The position numbers and the translations under genes were made by a program. The notes beneath the pieces are model-generated. The model saw only the letters and a list, made by a program, of their open reading frames with translations, ran no database searches and was not told the DNA's origin. A stretch of DNA of 64,000 nucleotides, taken from Onchocerca lupi. Taxonomy: Eukaryota > Nematoda > Chromadorea > Rhabditida > Onchocercidae. The stretch spans positions 1 to 64,000 of the forward strand of contig JAOVVO010000181.1 in the NCBI GenBank assembly GCA_028564675.1, given 5' to 3'. Of the stretch, positions 38,352 to 51,258 are shown in pieces. How positions within the stretch are numbered: position 1 is the stretch's first letter; every line of letters begins with the position of its first letter.

Positions 38352-39113
38352 CAGTAAAATTAGCCAAGTTCCGAAGTTGAAAAATATGATATATCTCCAT
38401 GCAATTCAGGAAAACTGAATTATCCGGAAACTTTATTCGATAATTTTGAAAGAAATTAATTTCATCCGTATGAAATTGATATATGCAAGCAAATAAAACT
38501 TAGACTGAGATTTATGCCATTAGGCGATCATCTATCACCTAAAGCCGCTTAAATTAATTAATAGTTTTCGGAGATGATCAAACGAAAAGATAAGAAAAAA
38601 ATTAATGAAACAACAATTTTTTTGAATCTGTGTTGTTTTTATTGTACCATATTTATAATGCAGAATATTTTACACTTTAAATACGTTGTTATGTGATAAC
38701 AATAGCGTTAAACTTGAAACACATTTTTTTTCAATGAAAAGTAACAAAACAAATTTAAATCTAATTCAACAAAAAAAAACTTATTCTTCGATCACAGCAA
38801 TCAAACCCAACAGAATTAACTATTCAAGAAATTTTAACGAAAAGAACAACGCGCATTCTAAACAGGCAAATCTTGATAAATCAAAGGGAAGTCAAAGAGA
38901 AAACTAGAGGAAAAAAAACAGAATATCTATAGAATCTAAAATACTGCAAATCCAAAAAGAACCCGATGTTCAAATAGCGAAAATTAAAAGCCTCAATTGA
39001 CGTGATTACCCAAACAGTTCTCTTTACTCTTTATAAAAAAATGAAAATGAAAAAAGTTTCTATTGGAAAAAAATTTAATAATTAGATAACAGATATTACA
39101 CGTAAGCACTTGA
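38352..39113. other. Convergent 3' region, Kunitz-like (+) and TMEM258 (-)
   Basis: This should hold the 3' UTRs of both genes. An AATAAA for the plus-strand gene lies at 38491. The 73-codon frame at 38686-38907 is Lys/Asn-rich low complexity and is not supported as a gene. Confidence 0.5.
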
Positions 39114-39695
39114 TTAAACGTAGATCCCTGTCCAAAGCATGAGAAAAACCGAACCAAATCCAAGGAAGAGCGCTGCGACTGATGAAATTAATAGTTCCTT
39201 GATGAGAACTCGAGTAAACTTCGTTGAGGTTACCTGAAAGCAATGAGGTAAAGACCCAGTGCTGGACACAACGAAATATTATAATATAAACATCTGAAAC
39301 TGTTAAATAAGAAATTGTTTAAAAGAAAAAATTAAGAAAATATGGGAAATTAAGAAAATTTTTTGTATTCTAATGAATAACAACCTCGTAAACGAAGAAC
39401 CAAGCCATAAAAAAAAGGCCTATTGCAAGCAACAACACAGCTAGCTGCGAATATAGTGAAGGGTTTACCTAAAAATTTTTAATTTCAATAAAATTTCGGT
39501 CCAAAATTGTCACTGAAATTAGTGCAAACTATGGCACACTTTATACTATATTTCAGATTATTAGATACATTCAATAAGAAGTCAAGGCTGCTAAATACTT
39601 TAAGAATCTAAATATGATCTGGTAAATGTAACAGTATTAGATGAAACCCTTACCGGTCCGACGTACCGCTCCATAGACAACAAATCAGCAGTCAT
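39114..39695 (-). CDS. tmem-258: TMEM258 homologue (oligosaccharyltransferase-associated membrane protein)
   Basis: Three exons, 39654-39695, 39385-39468 and 39114-39233, encode 81 residues (human TMEM258 has 79). The protein is a subunit of the ER oligosaccharyltransferase complex (Ost5-like) needed for N-glycosylation. The sequence matches the family along its length: [56 protein letters not shown] and LMLWTGIYV at the end. Two transmembrane segments are evident, about residues 21-42 and 55-80, with a short polar loop. It lies 816 bp downstream of SERINC on the same strand. Confidence 0.95.
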
Positions 39696-40511
39696 TTTTT
39701 GGACCTGAAATTGTGAAATATTGACATTATGTATAATTTAGCACACCTTACCTTAATGAGAAAAGCACCTAATTCACACTTTGAAAAAGTTAGAGATACC
39801 TTCAAACTTCAGATCTGGAACTAAAAGTACTTCGCTTCTCTTAATATCACAATCCCTTCCTCTTAATTGGCAATTTATTTCATTCAAAGCGAAAAAACTG
39901 TCATTCGGTTAAGAACCATGTGATACAGCAAATAAAAACAATAATAAATAGATATTTTATCAGATAATTACAGGGAAGAAGCGATGATAGACATATGAGA
40001 GCACAGTTTAGTGCTATTGAATATGAATACAATTCTAATGGTTCCACAAAAAAAGGAAGATCATTTCTTATGTCGGAAAACGGACGAAACAGCTGATCAA
40101 TTCAAAATCTCTCGTTTTTTTTTTTTTTTTTTTTTTTTTCTTTTCAATTGATAGCAAATACATTCATAGGAAAGAGAGAGAGAGAGAAAGATAAGTGGAT
40201 TGACCGTAAGAACATAGTAAACGTACGAGATGGGAATAATGAATATAGGTCAAGAAATTGATTTAAATCATGGTAAGCAAACATTAGCTGTAAATTAAAA
40301 AGGAAAACGTAAGAAAAATTAGATCTCAATGAAGGCAAGAAAAAATTTTTCGATCAGTGGTAAAAATAAGCAAAGCAAAGTAAAACAGATAAAATTATGA
40401 AATATAGTACAAAACTTTTTATTACAAGATCTCTTTATCTATACAAAATCTTCATCTGGGAATGAAATTTCAGAATCCATTTCAATTTTGAATGCGATAA
40501 TTTTTTCAGTT
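39696..40511. other. Spacer between SERINC and TMEM258
   Basis: Holds the SERINC 3' UTR and the upstream region of TMEM258. A T run lies at about 40116-40139, followed by a GA-rich stretch. No exon is seen. Confidence 0.5.
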
Positions 40512-43500
40512 TTAAGAAAAATCACGATCCGGAAAAATTGCTGGTGCCGCAAGCGTCCATGCATAAATTGCAAGGCAAAGCCAAGAAGATACAATTTTCA
40601 CCCATACTGCTGCCATATTGCTGTTTAAATGGCGCAAGTCACTATCTGGCCTTAAAAAGAATTTCAATAGTATAAAACAAATCTGGGAATTTAACAATCA
40701 GGTTAACAAACTATGATCAATTATGTTTTAAATTAACAGATTCCTCAATAATCTTCTTTAAATGTTTATAAAATAACTTACTTGTACCAACTCGTGAGAG
40801 TCATCATTACATACAGTGAAGCTAACCCAAACACAAAGTGGAAAAATGAATAGCTGTATGAAACTGCATCTGATTCGTCATCCCAAACACGTCCGTTTTC
40901 CAAATCATCTGAAAATTTTATTTTCAAAATATTATTTTACCGAACCAAGAAAAATAAACTGCGCATGCAGATGAAAGTCTTAATCATATAAATAGAAAGG
41001 AGGAAATTCATATTTCGTAAAACTTGATTTGAGAAAATGAGAATACGGAAATTAAAAAAGAAATTTTCGGAAATATAATTTGCTCTAAATTTTAAAACCA
41101 ATGAAAAAAATCAATTATTTATTTTCTCTAGTATCACAATAGACTAATTCTCCTTCAAAAAGTCCTCTATCAAAATATATCTCGTACCAGAAAATTATAT
41201 AAAACTTGTCCAACATGCATATAGACAAAAATCTACTGAGGCAATCCAATCAAAAAGACAGTCAAAAAAATATAAGCAAGAAATGTGCAGAGTCCATAAT
41301 AACTTCGCCCTATCACGAACAGAATATTTTTGTATTTGAATGTTTCCAACAAAACACATCGAATACAGACCACTTTTAAAATACTAAAAAGTTATCTGCC
41401 ATTTATACCTGAACTATGAAGAACTATTATTTATGATAGGATGAAGTATGATGGACCTTCGCTAGATGTGATAATGTGCTGTTGAGAACCGTTATTTCCA
41501 TCATCCACTACTGTTCTCTGTAAAGAGCTGCCTGCAATTTTACTGAAATTTGATGAGGTCCGGAATGATGCATAGAGTATACAAATGAACCAAATCAGAA
41601 GAGAAACTAGAGATTCAGCTGGGATCGGTGTTCCATAAATCTCCTGGAAAGCAAAATCATTAATATTTAATACGTTTTCCAAATCAGTAGCAACAATGGT
41701 ACTGCCGAGAATTACATATAATATAGATATAAAGATATTACAATTAAAAAGTTTTTATGGATCTTTATAAAATAAAAAAACTGCATCATAACTAGAATAT
41801 TCAAAATAAAGATACCTGCCCATAAGGAGTTGTGTGATTGGTAAAAATGTTAATCAGTGAAGGATTGCATTCTTTATCTGAAACATTATAATAGTTTCTT
41901 AGTAATTATTCTTAAATTGAATGACAACTTCTTCAATTGCATGAAAACAAAAACATACCTGGGTTGTTGATTAGTGCTGACCATGTGACGTACATCACAT
42001 AGAGAGTAATGAACGATGACTGCAATAGGCCTGATCGAGGCATTCGTTCTTGTATACGTGGAAGGATCGATAGAGCAGAAACTAGCAAGCAGAGAATGAT
42101 ATTGAGGGAAATAAATAACTTTGGCATATGACACGAATTTCCCTGCAAAGAATATTTTTATTCTTTCTAAGCTACGTTTTTTAATAAATTATTTATTAAA
42201 AAAAGCAGATAATTGATAATCCATTTAATAAAAAAATTTATTGTGTAAATGAAATTTTCAAACTTGCCGCAGTATAAAACATGTACATCAGGATGAGAGC
42301 AACGACAGCTAGCATATATGTTAGGAAGGTGAACGTCAATAATCCTGAAAAATAAATTTTAAGAAAGTCATATAAAAATAGAAAAGTTATTGATACTGCC
42401 ATGACAGTTACCAATCAAAATGATAATTACAATGATAATTCTGAGATTTTACAGGAAGACAAACCGTAATTCTCTTCTCTTTTTCATCCTTCACACAACT
42501 ATAACTTGTAATCAGTTTAGACTTAAGTTAAAATGATGTCTTAAAATTCGTCCAGTCTTTTACGTCCATTCAATTATATTTGGAGTTAATCTCATTTTTG
42601 ATAATTTCCCATCTCATTTTTGATTTCTGGGTATTACGGCTTATCATTTTTGAATCACATGAGGAGTAGGAATGAATATATGGAATAGGGTACTAATAGG
42701 GTACTGTAGAGTCCTACAAATGAGGCAATTTATGAAACTAAATATTATTTCAAAAACAACTAGTTAAAGTTACCACAATAACATGTGCGACTTTCATTCT
42801 CTTCATATTTTTCCATCCATCCTTCAGCAAGAGAATGAGCAAAATCAACGATTAATATAAGTTGTAGTAGGATAAAAATAAAACCACCGATCAATCCAAT
42901 CCACATTAAAGCTAAAAAAAAGAATCTCACAATTTTTCAACTGAAGATATTAAAGAAGCATCTGATATATTTCAGTATCACATATACTTTTAGTACTATC
43001 GAAAGGATTAGAAGAGACATCACAATAAAGAATAAAAATAAAAAAAGATAAAATTACGGAAGAAAAACGAACGCGAAGAAATGCTTTCCGAACTGACATA
43101 AAATAATCCGATAATAATCGCAATGACAAACACATATTTGAAGAACCAAAAGCCGTTTTGTATTTTCGATCGTGCGTCGCGGGACGATTTCACGCCCAAC
43201 ATCAAAATCATAAGCGTGAAGAAGAAAATAACCATTGCTGCGCAAACTCTACAAATTAGAGGAATAACCAATGTCTACATTAAAATTAAATTTGCATCCC
43301 GAATATCATACTCTTCCCATATTACTATTACATTCATTGGAATTTCGTTCGAAGCATCCAGAGCATCTCAACTATTGAAATATACAAATTCATACCTGTA
43401 AACAGCTTGAAAACCGACAGCATGAGAACAATTGAGTCCAGCAACTCCAGAAAGACCCTTGCAAAACCAACTCGACTAGAATGGAAAAACATCACAATCG

Positions 43501-44379
43501 AAGATTAAAAGTAGCAATTTCGTCTACTTAATATTTTCTGAGGGAGGGAGAGAGAGAAAATCAAATTAAATTAAAGAGAGGTCACAATAACAGTTCCTCC
43601 CAGAAGAGATGAAAAATTTCAATGGGGTAAACTTACGTTAGCAAGTTTAGTTTGTATACCAGGTGTAAGCATTAGACAAGCCACGAATGTACTGATCAAT
43701 AACATTCCAGCATACATTACTCTTGTAGTCAGGGAGCTTCGGGTAGATGGACATGCTGCGCAACACAAAGAGCATGCCGCACTACCGAAGCAGCATGCTA
43801 ACTGTAAAGACAAAGTAATAAAAAAAAAAATAAGATAATGTTGGCAAAAAATAGAATATTGCAAAGCAAATACAATAATTCAGTGGCCGACATAGTAATC
43901 TAAATGTGAATGTGAGTTTAATACAAAAATTTTTGCGCAGAGCACTGCAAGAATCTGTCAAAACGTCATGATCGAGTAGCCAGAAGAAAGTTTATTAAAA
44001 CTGGAAAAGATTGATCACGTCCAAAATTGTTTAGTAGCTACTAGGTGAAAAATACGATTTCCAATCCATAAGCATTTACTTCAAAAATTAAATATGAAAA
44101 AAAAATGCTACATTAATCAGTTAGTTATTGCTTTACTCATATTTAATTTGTAAAGTTATTCTTATTTATGTATTGTGTCTTGATATAAAGCAATAATGGT
44201 ACTTAACACCGTGACAAAGAACAACTTTCTACATTTCATGAATAAGTAAGTAGAAAGATGATTATACAATCAAGATAATTTCGGTTCTATACTTTTATAG
44301 GTTAAAATTCTATACTAGGTTAAAATGAAGTGAAACAAACCGATGAGACGCATGCCGGTGCTGCTAGAAGTGCACCCAT
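40512..44379 (-). CDS. Serine incorporator (SERINC/TMS1 family)
   Basis: Eleven exons: 44341-44379, 43637-43801, 43396-43475, 43058-43248, 42774-42911, 42268-42344, 41959-42142, 41816-41877, 41457-41643, 40782-40908, 40512-40650; 462 residues (human paralogues are about 450-475). SERINCs are multi-pass membrane proteins linked to lipid scrambling and to serine supply for phosphatidylserine and sphingolipid synthesis. Diagnostic stretches are [91 protein letters not shown], the [17 protein letters not shown] motif, [10 protein letters not shown], and the end [20 protein letters not shown] with DRDFS. About ten membrane helices are visible. The intron after exon 6 has a GC donor (GCAAGT). The short tail of exon 4 (SSRSFFF) is the least certain junction. 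Confidence 0.93.
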
Positions 44380-45913
44380 TCAGACGGTATGAATTAGCCA
44401 CACAGGAATCAAACTGAAACCTGAAATACTACTCTTCAGTGGAAGATGCCAAGCCCTGACATGCTGTTCCCTTGATGAACCTGTTATTTAGATAAGTATT
44501 ACTTTGTTCAGACACCTATAATAACGCGTCACTTGAGAGAATACACAAAGAAAAAGTGAGAGGAAGAGGCGAAAAACAATGTCAATAAAACTAATCAAAG
44601 TTTACACTAGATTTTAATACGGCCTGGTATAAATGTCCGCTCCATTTCCCAGTCTCTCACTTTAATTGAAGTATCTGCTTGTTTCATGAGGAAGGAATGG
44701 GCGGTTAGGGAATGTTGCAGTGATTTTTGGTAATAAGTCGATGAAGTTTGGTGATTATAATGGAGAAGAGCCAAGTATCGTATTCTAGAAGAAACTTGGA
44801 TACTTCTCATAATGAATACCAAAATATAAAATTACCTGTATGTGTCGGAATAACCGAAAAATTTCCATTCAGATAATTTGTAATTCTTGAAAACACGTCG
44901 AGTCATTTCTTTGTTCTTAAACAGCTTTGTAACCCTTAATTATGTCAATGTTTATTGCACTCTCACGCGCAAACAAAAGCGCATCACCACATTTCTTTCT
45001 TTTTGATAGCTTTGTGACCCGTAACTACATGCGCTAACAAGAGCGCCCTCTTTTACCATTTTATACGAAGCATGTTAACGAAAGCGGTTTAGTGCTCCGA
45101 CTCGGGTTGTTTTAATTTCCCTTCCTATCGTTCTTCCTTTTTTTAATTAGTAAATTCATCGTTAAACTTGTAATTTGTAGCACATCGTTTCGCATTGTCA
45201 AATTTTTTGTAATAAACGATTGAATTATCCAAGTTTGAATTTGAGATTTAATCGTGCCATAAGACAAATTTCCCAGCATTATAAGGGCGCAAATTATTTG
45301 TAAATCAAATAGTGGTCCGAACATCGTAAATCATAGAATGACCACTAAAAATCATGTAGTAACGCGTTTCTATCTTACGAATCTATACATTTTATTAATC
45401 CACTCGTGAATCCCTTCCCATTAATTCGACTAACTTAATCTTATGGATTTTCTACCGATGAAGTAAGCTTGGTCGCGAACAACACTATCAACTTCGATTT
45501 CATTCGAGAAAGTTGGGAATCTGTCGACGATATTGAGAGCCTAATTATAATGATAGCTTTGAAAGCAGTTATTTTTGAAAAAGCGTTTATTTACAGCGAA
45601 TAGAAACTCCACAATACGCCAAAAGTCATAAATGGTATGAAAAAAGATATATCCCACTAGTCAATATTTAATGAAAGATAAAACTGTATATTATCAAGGG
45701 ATTCGTGATGGAATATGAATTCTAAAACCGCCTTCAATTTGAATTAGCGAATTAAAGTGAAGATAGAAAATATCTAAAACTAATGTGAAGATACAAAAAC
45801 AAGACAAAAGATTCAGAAAATATACAAAATGCAAATAGTATGTGTGTTTACGAACCATGAAAACATATATAAGTGGAGTCAAATATATGTTATTTTTCAG
45901 TATTTAAATACTT
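44380..45913. other. SERINC upstream region and p62 3' flank
   Basis: Includes a diverged direct duplication (44904-44985 and 44990-45050), listed separately. A 71-codon minus-strand frame (44607-44822) has no recognisable features. No exon is supported. Confidence 0.45.
44904..45050. repeat. Diverged direct duplication in SERINC upstream DNA
   Basis: CATTTCTTTGTTCTTAAACA followed by GCTTTGTAACCC at 44904 recurs about 86 bp later as CATTTCTTTCTTTTTGATAG with GCTTTGTGACCC. Both copies are followed by a GCGC-AACAA-AGCGC-like element (near 44967 and 45030). The pair lies about 500-650 bp upstream of the SERINC start codon. Confidence 0.5.
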
Positions 45914-48900
45914 TCAGATATCGTTTTCGAAATGTTTCGCATAAACAGGATCCTTCTTCATATCCTCGATAACAGCACTAACGTCACCTTTCAGATCCAT
46001 TGCAAGTTTGGTTAACCAACCATTACAATTATCGAAACCCATTCCTTCCAATTGTATCACACAAAGTGCAACATGTTCATCTATAATTTTTCGTTAAAAA
46101 ACTCCAGTATGACTTTGAAATTCGGAAGTAAAATGCGAAATTAATATAAATTAAAATATTGTATCTTACATTCTGCTAAGTAAATTATGACAATAAGTTA
46201 GCTTTTAAAAAATAACCACTGGAGTAAATGAATAGAAAAAGTGACCTGGGTAAATGAAATGACAGTGTGGGTTGTGTGGTCCAGGCTGTGGGACTATAAA
46301 TGGAGTACCAGCCATACATTTTCCATCAGCAATACCAGGATAAAGCGATTGACCTGAAAACAATCATAACTGTTACGCACATCGAATCTAACCATGAAAA
46401 ACGAGCTATTGCTAATACATGTCACATTAAGATCGCCTGTAATTCTTATTTCAAAGCAACTCAAACAAATGTAAACTGGCATGCTTTCAATGTTTATTTA
46501 AATATACAAATTTAAGTTAGTGAATGCTATCTACATTTCTAGTGAAAATAAGTGATATCGTGCTCAGGATTTACTGTATAATAATGATATAAATATTGGA
46601 GAAAAAAAAATACTTGATTGACATTTGTTACCCGGACTACTGATATCCATCATCGTCCATTCATCAGAAATATCATCACCAGTAGCGACGACATCAAGCA
46701 CTGGTTCTTTTAAATTTTGCTCTATTTTCTCTGTCTCATTATGTTCCGATATATGCATCTTTTTCATTGGCACGTCCAATTCGTCCGAGTTCTACAAATA
46801 AAATGCAATGAACTTAGAAATATTATGCTTTTGCATCTTGAACAGATGAACGAAATCATTACAGCGTTAGCCTGGAAAAATTACATCGACACAATAAGTA
46901 AAGCCATTTGAAACAAATTCAACTTTCTATTTCAATAAAAAAAAAAAAAAAAAAAAGAAGAAAAAACCATTCCACTTACCGTTTCAACGTTCTGAGCAGT
47001 AGGATCACCATTTTTTCGTTTTCCATCGTCATTTTCTGGTTCAGCAATCTCTGAAACCTCTGTTTTATCTTTTTTTTGAGTTTCTTCCTTCTCATTATTA
47101 CCTGTATTGTCATCTGCCGTATCTTTAGCTTTCGAGCTATTTGTTTTAGGGATTTTCTCCGAAACACCATCATGTTGTACATCCATATCAACTTCGATCC
47201 CTAAAATCATGAAATGAATCAGCATATTTTCACATACCTCCAATACTTTCAGCTATTTTGGAATCGATTTCCGATATTTCACTAACATTTCAAAGCTTTT
47301 GAGCATAATTCCAAATCTTTCGACAAAATTTCCGATTGATAAAACTTATATTCCACATCATTACCATACCAAGTTTGTCTTACTAGTTACACACTTATTT
47401 TTTCGTGAGAAAAAATCGCAAATTAATCAATACGATAAAAGCAATTGCACAGATAAGTACACTTGCCCTTCTATCATCATAACGATTAAAAAAGTGGAAA
47501 GACCAGTAAAGATGACAAACTTTTTAATAAAGTCATGTCTCAATGAATATCTTTGCTCACATTCAAAACCTTTGTGAAAGTGGAGATGAATGCAAAACAA
47601 TACCAAAGTTTGCAAGTGCTTGCTGAATCTGCGTGCCAACTTCTTTCAGATATTCCATGCCTTGAGCCACAGAATCTCGAAATTGGGGTGGAAATCCATC
47701 TGTATTTTCTTTTGTGGCATTAGCATTCTTAAAAATATAGAAGTGATAAAAGTTATAAGTCTGGTCAAATAAAAATGCAGTTACAAGTAATCAATTATAC
47801 TAAGAAATATATCTGCTATAGATCCATCTATACAAATGGTGTTGTCTTAACTTATAAATTATATAAAAAGCAGTACAATCAATTTGGCCATAGACATCAT
47901 TATTCTGGCCTATTTTGTGTTTTTTTATTCATTGAATCATTAAAAAAAAGAAAAAAAATAACATCGGTAAAATGCGAGGCAGCAGCTGCAGCATGTCTTG
48001 CAGCATGCCTGGCAGCATGCTGTGCCGCAGCATTAGCTGCATTTTGGGCAGCATGAGCAGCAGCTGCAGCAGTTCGTCCAAAAATACCTTCCTGTAAAAA
48101 TGAATCGCGATGACCAAATGTATGATTGTGTTGTCGCCACATGCGTCTCGGACGCAGATGCTCAATCTTCTGTAAAGGAAAATGCTATGGAATTTAATAA
48201 ATAAATTATCCGGAAGTTACATGAAAACAATTCTTATCTTTGTTTCTTGATTATTATTATTACTGCACAAATCAAATTACTGTTCCGCCCACATAAAACA
48301 CAATTCTTATAATAATTCTGATGCAGGCAATATGGTAAGTACGCCTAGCTTTTTGATGTAGAACGGATTTCACTTAACTTCAAAACAAGTCCACTTCCGT
48401 TCCATAAATTTCAATTTTTTGAAATGGAAATTAATTACAAATTTTCTGACATCTAATAATTCATTAGAACAAGTTTTGCATGTCATTCAATAAAATCACT
48501 GCAAAAATCCATATTTGATTATTTACCGGTGTTCGTGGTGTAGCATAGCGAATCAAAGCATGGTCCGGATGTGTTCCTTCTTTCTCACATTCTTCGCATA
48601 AGTCGAAGTCATCACAAACACAACATTTGTAACGAATTCCATAAAGCGGCTGATCGCAGCGATTGCATGTAACAAACGGATGGATTTCCTTCTGCATAAG
48701 TTAAATGGAAACAAATAATATATTTAAACAAAACACTTTCTATTTATAAGCACAGCCATTTTCTGTTTATTCCCAACCTCTCCCCACTTAAAACGTATTC
48801 AAAAAAAAAAAACTCTAACCAGTGGCAATTTCTATTTCTACAAATCGATAAAAAATTACGCAATAATAGAAAGAGTTGTTCACCATCTCATAAGCGGAGT

Positions 48901-50015
48901 CTAATTAAACTTTTCAATGCAAATTCCCCACACTGCCCAACTTCTTGTTCCAGTTGTTCTCGAAAAAATAATAAATTAAGATTTTTATTCTCAAATGAAG
49001 ATATTTACGAATAACTTCTTTTTAGTTTGAGATAAAATATTACAAAGAATACCGATTTCTTATTTTCTTTCTCCGTGTCTCTCGGTACTTTTTCTTTTTC
49101 ACGTTGCGGGAAGTCTTCTGCCAAAATAACAAACATTAACAAACATTGTTTGTTTATTGACTATTTTTTTATTGATTCTTTGTTTATTTATTGATTATAA
49201 CAGACATTTTTTTGAGTTCGTAAAAAAAAAAAAAAAGGAAAACTGAACTATAATATTGGCACATATAGTTATGAACTTTGGAAATATATTCGCAATTCAA
49301 AAATCAGAACTTAGTTTACTGATTTACAAAGCGGACCAAGAGTATTGTGTGATTAAAAAAATGATCTGGAATGAGCATTAAGAACTGTTTTAATGAGCTA
49401 AATTAAAAGAAGAAAATTCTCACCGATCGTTTGGATGCGAAGTTGATTGTTCGTAGTGATCTGCAATGCAGCGTGCAATTCTTCATCAGTTGAAAAATAT
49501 ATTAAATCACCTTCTTCGTCTAAAATAAGTATCATTTTATTAAACAATGTCCTTAATTCAAATTGACTTCATTCTGCTAAGAATATTGTTAATAAAAAAA
49601 GAAATCAATAATCTAGAATAAGCACTACAAAATCTAAGCTGTTGACTTCAAAATTAATTATGATCTATTGTTCACACAAATATAACAAAGAAATACAGCA
49701 ATAATCCACATAATTGTGCAAATAACAGTGCAATAAAAAATGAAATTGGATTATAAATAAAATAATGAACTAGAACTGTATTATAAATAAAATTTTCGCA
49801 AGCTCAAACGTGACGCTAATCAATTAACATCTGGTATAGTCCACAAGTCTGAAATTACCTTTCCATCCTAATTTGCCCTCAAAATCAGGAACCACAGCAT
49901 TGATTTTAGTTAGTAACAGCCGATACAAATCACCGACACCATCCAAAGGTAACTGAAAACGTCGATAGACGCCAAAATGATCCCACTTGATATTGATAGT
50001 ATTACTCGCAGCCAT
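45914..50015 (-). CDS. sqst-1: p62/sequestosome-1 autophagy receptor
   Basis: Ten exons: 49859-50015, 49424-49519, 49053-49117, 48527-48691, 47963-48169, 47604-47727, 46980-47200, 46614-46791, 46246-46353, 45914-46080; 495 residues. p62 oligomerises through PB1, binds ubiquitinated cargo through UBA and links it to LC3/GABARAP on autophagosomes. PB1 spans residues 1-85, with the basic YRRF and the OPCA acidic stretch DEEGDLIYFSTDEE. The ZZ zinc finger (about 107-150) reads TCNRCDQPLYGIRYKCCVC, then DLCEECEKEGTHPDHALIR. An Ala/His tract lies at 195-225, then an acidic, Lys-rich linker (272-345). A likely LIR, DEWTMMDI (388-395), has the acidic residues before Trp, but Met at the position usually Leu, Ile or Val. 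The UBA is at 441-495 (CVIQLEGMGFDNCNGWL). The domain order matches metazoan p62. A human-type KEAP1-binding motif (DPSTGE) is not seen. Confidence 0.93.
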
Positions 50016-51258
50016 TTTGCTGAAGAGAATGTAATGATTGTAAAATGTAAAAGATATAACAGAGGAAAAAGTTTGCATAAAGTGGAAAACAAAAGTAACG
50101 GAAAGGAAGGCGCACTGGCTAGGCAGAACTGCATAAGAAGTATCCATATTGGGTTTCTGACATCTAAAGGCGTAAACAATGTTACATATATTTTCTGAAG
50201 AGTCATAACAGGACATGAGAAAGTGGTCTCATTTATCGATCGGTTGCTTTCTTACGTGAACTATCTTATGACGAAGGTGACATATTCACTCCTAATTGGT
50301 ACTAATTATTCAGAAATTAGTATCGATTGTAGAGGGATTTCTTAGCATGAAGATTAGAAAATATAATGGAATTGAGTTGCAAGTGATTACTCATGACCCA
50401 AATAATGCAGTGTAATCAACGGATGACCTATTAAGTGTAATCCATCAGGAAATAAAACAAAATATCTCAACAAACCAAATGCAAACTTACTGCCCTTTAC
50501 AGAGACATCAGCAGAAATGAGCTCATCTCTAGCACAACTATTAGAGTATTTGCCCAATCATCAACCAAACCAATCGATCGAGCAATCGATAAGAGGAAAT
50601 AAACAGACTATCTCTTACTCTTACTACCTTCTCCCATCACGACATGGGATGAAAATGCCGCATAGAGTGCCGTCGCCCTTGAAGTTTGATTATAAATATT
50701 AACGAGGCATATGATGTTATTATTGATGCGGACGGCAGGCAGGCAGGCAAGATATGATAGTATCAACAATGAGTGTCACAATGAACATGATGATCAGTTG
50801 TGAACTTTAATCGATAATAGCATTTACCGTGATATATTCTCGATTGGTATTAATATTGCCACTGCCGCTGTTACAGTATGATTTGAAGAGAAGAAAAAAA
50901 TTGGAACAGAAAATGGTATTCAACGAAACAGCATTTAACAATAGTGAAGACAAATATGTGAAGTAAATAATGCACATTTAGCATGTCAAACTTCACAAAA
51001 TAGTAAGAACAAAAATAATGTAATGATGAATTGCAAGTAATGATAAAACAAATGTTATAATTATGCAAGTTCTACGATAATATCGATTTAAGTGATTCAT
51101 TACTGCAACACATTACCGCACAGATATACTCATACTACAAATCAGACATAATTCAAAATCTTAAGAACTATAAGTACGAACTACAAGAATTGAAATTTGT
51201 TTCAAGAAGATATGATGGAGATGTGGACTTTTACTATCAACTGCCAATATGATGCACT
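50016..51258. other. Spacer between adenylosuccinate synthetase and p62
   Basis: Holds the p62 upstream region and the 3' UTR of the synthetase gene. A short GGCA repeat lies near 50734-50749. Open frames here are short and antisense or low complexity; none is supported. Confidence 0.5.

Noticed and set aside
43123..43401. 92-codon plus-strand frame
   Set aside because: Antisense to SERINC exon 4, which is well supported.
45080..45110. CCGACTCGGGTTG considered as part of a tRNA
   Set aside because: No cloverleaf arms or T-arm consensus around it on either strand.
46932..47191. Met/Lys-rich alternative minus-strand frame over p62 exon 7
   Set aside because: The GIEVDMDVQ frame joins in phase to both neighbouring exons; the other is a shadow.
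47929..48165. Met- and Leu-rich frame over p62 exon 5
   Set aside because: It is an out-of-frame reading of the repetitive GCATGCTG tract; the Ala/His frame joins correctly to the neighbouring p62 exons.
48527..48691. ZZ zinc finger considered as a separate gene
   Set aside because: It joins in frame to the PB1 exons upstream and to the Ala/His exon downstream, matching p62 architecture.
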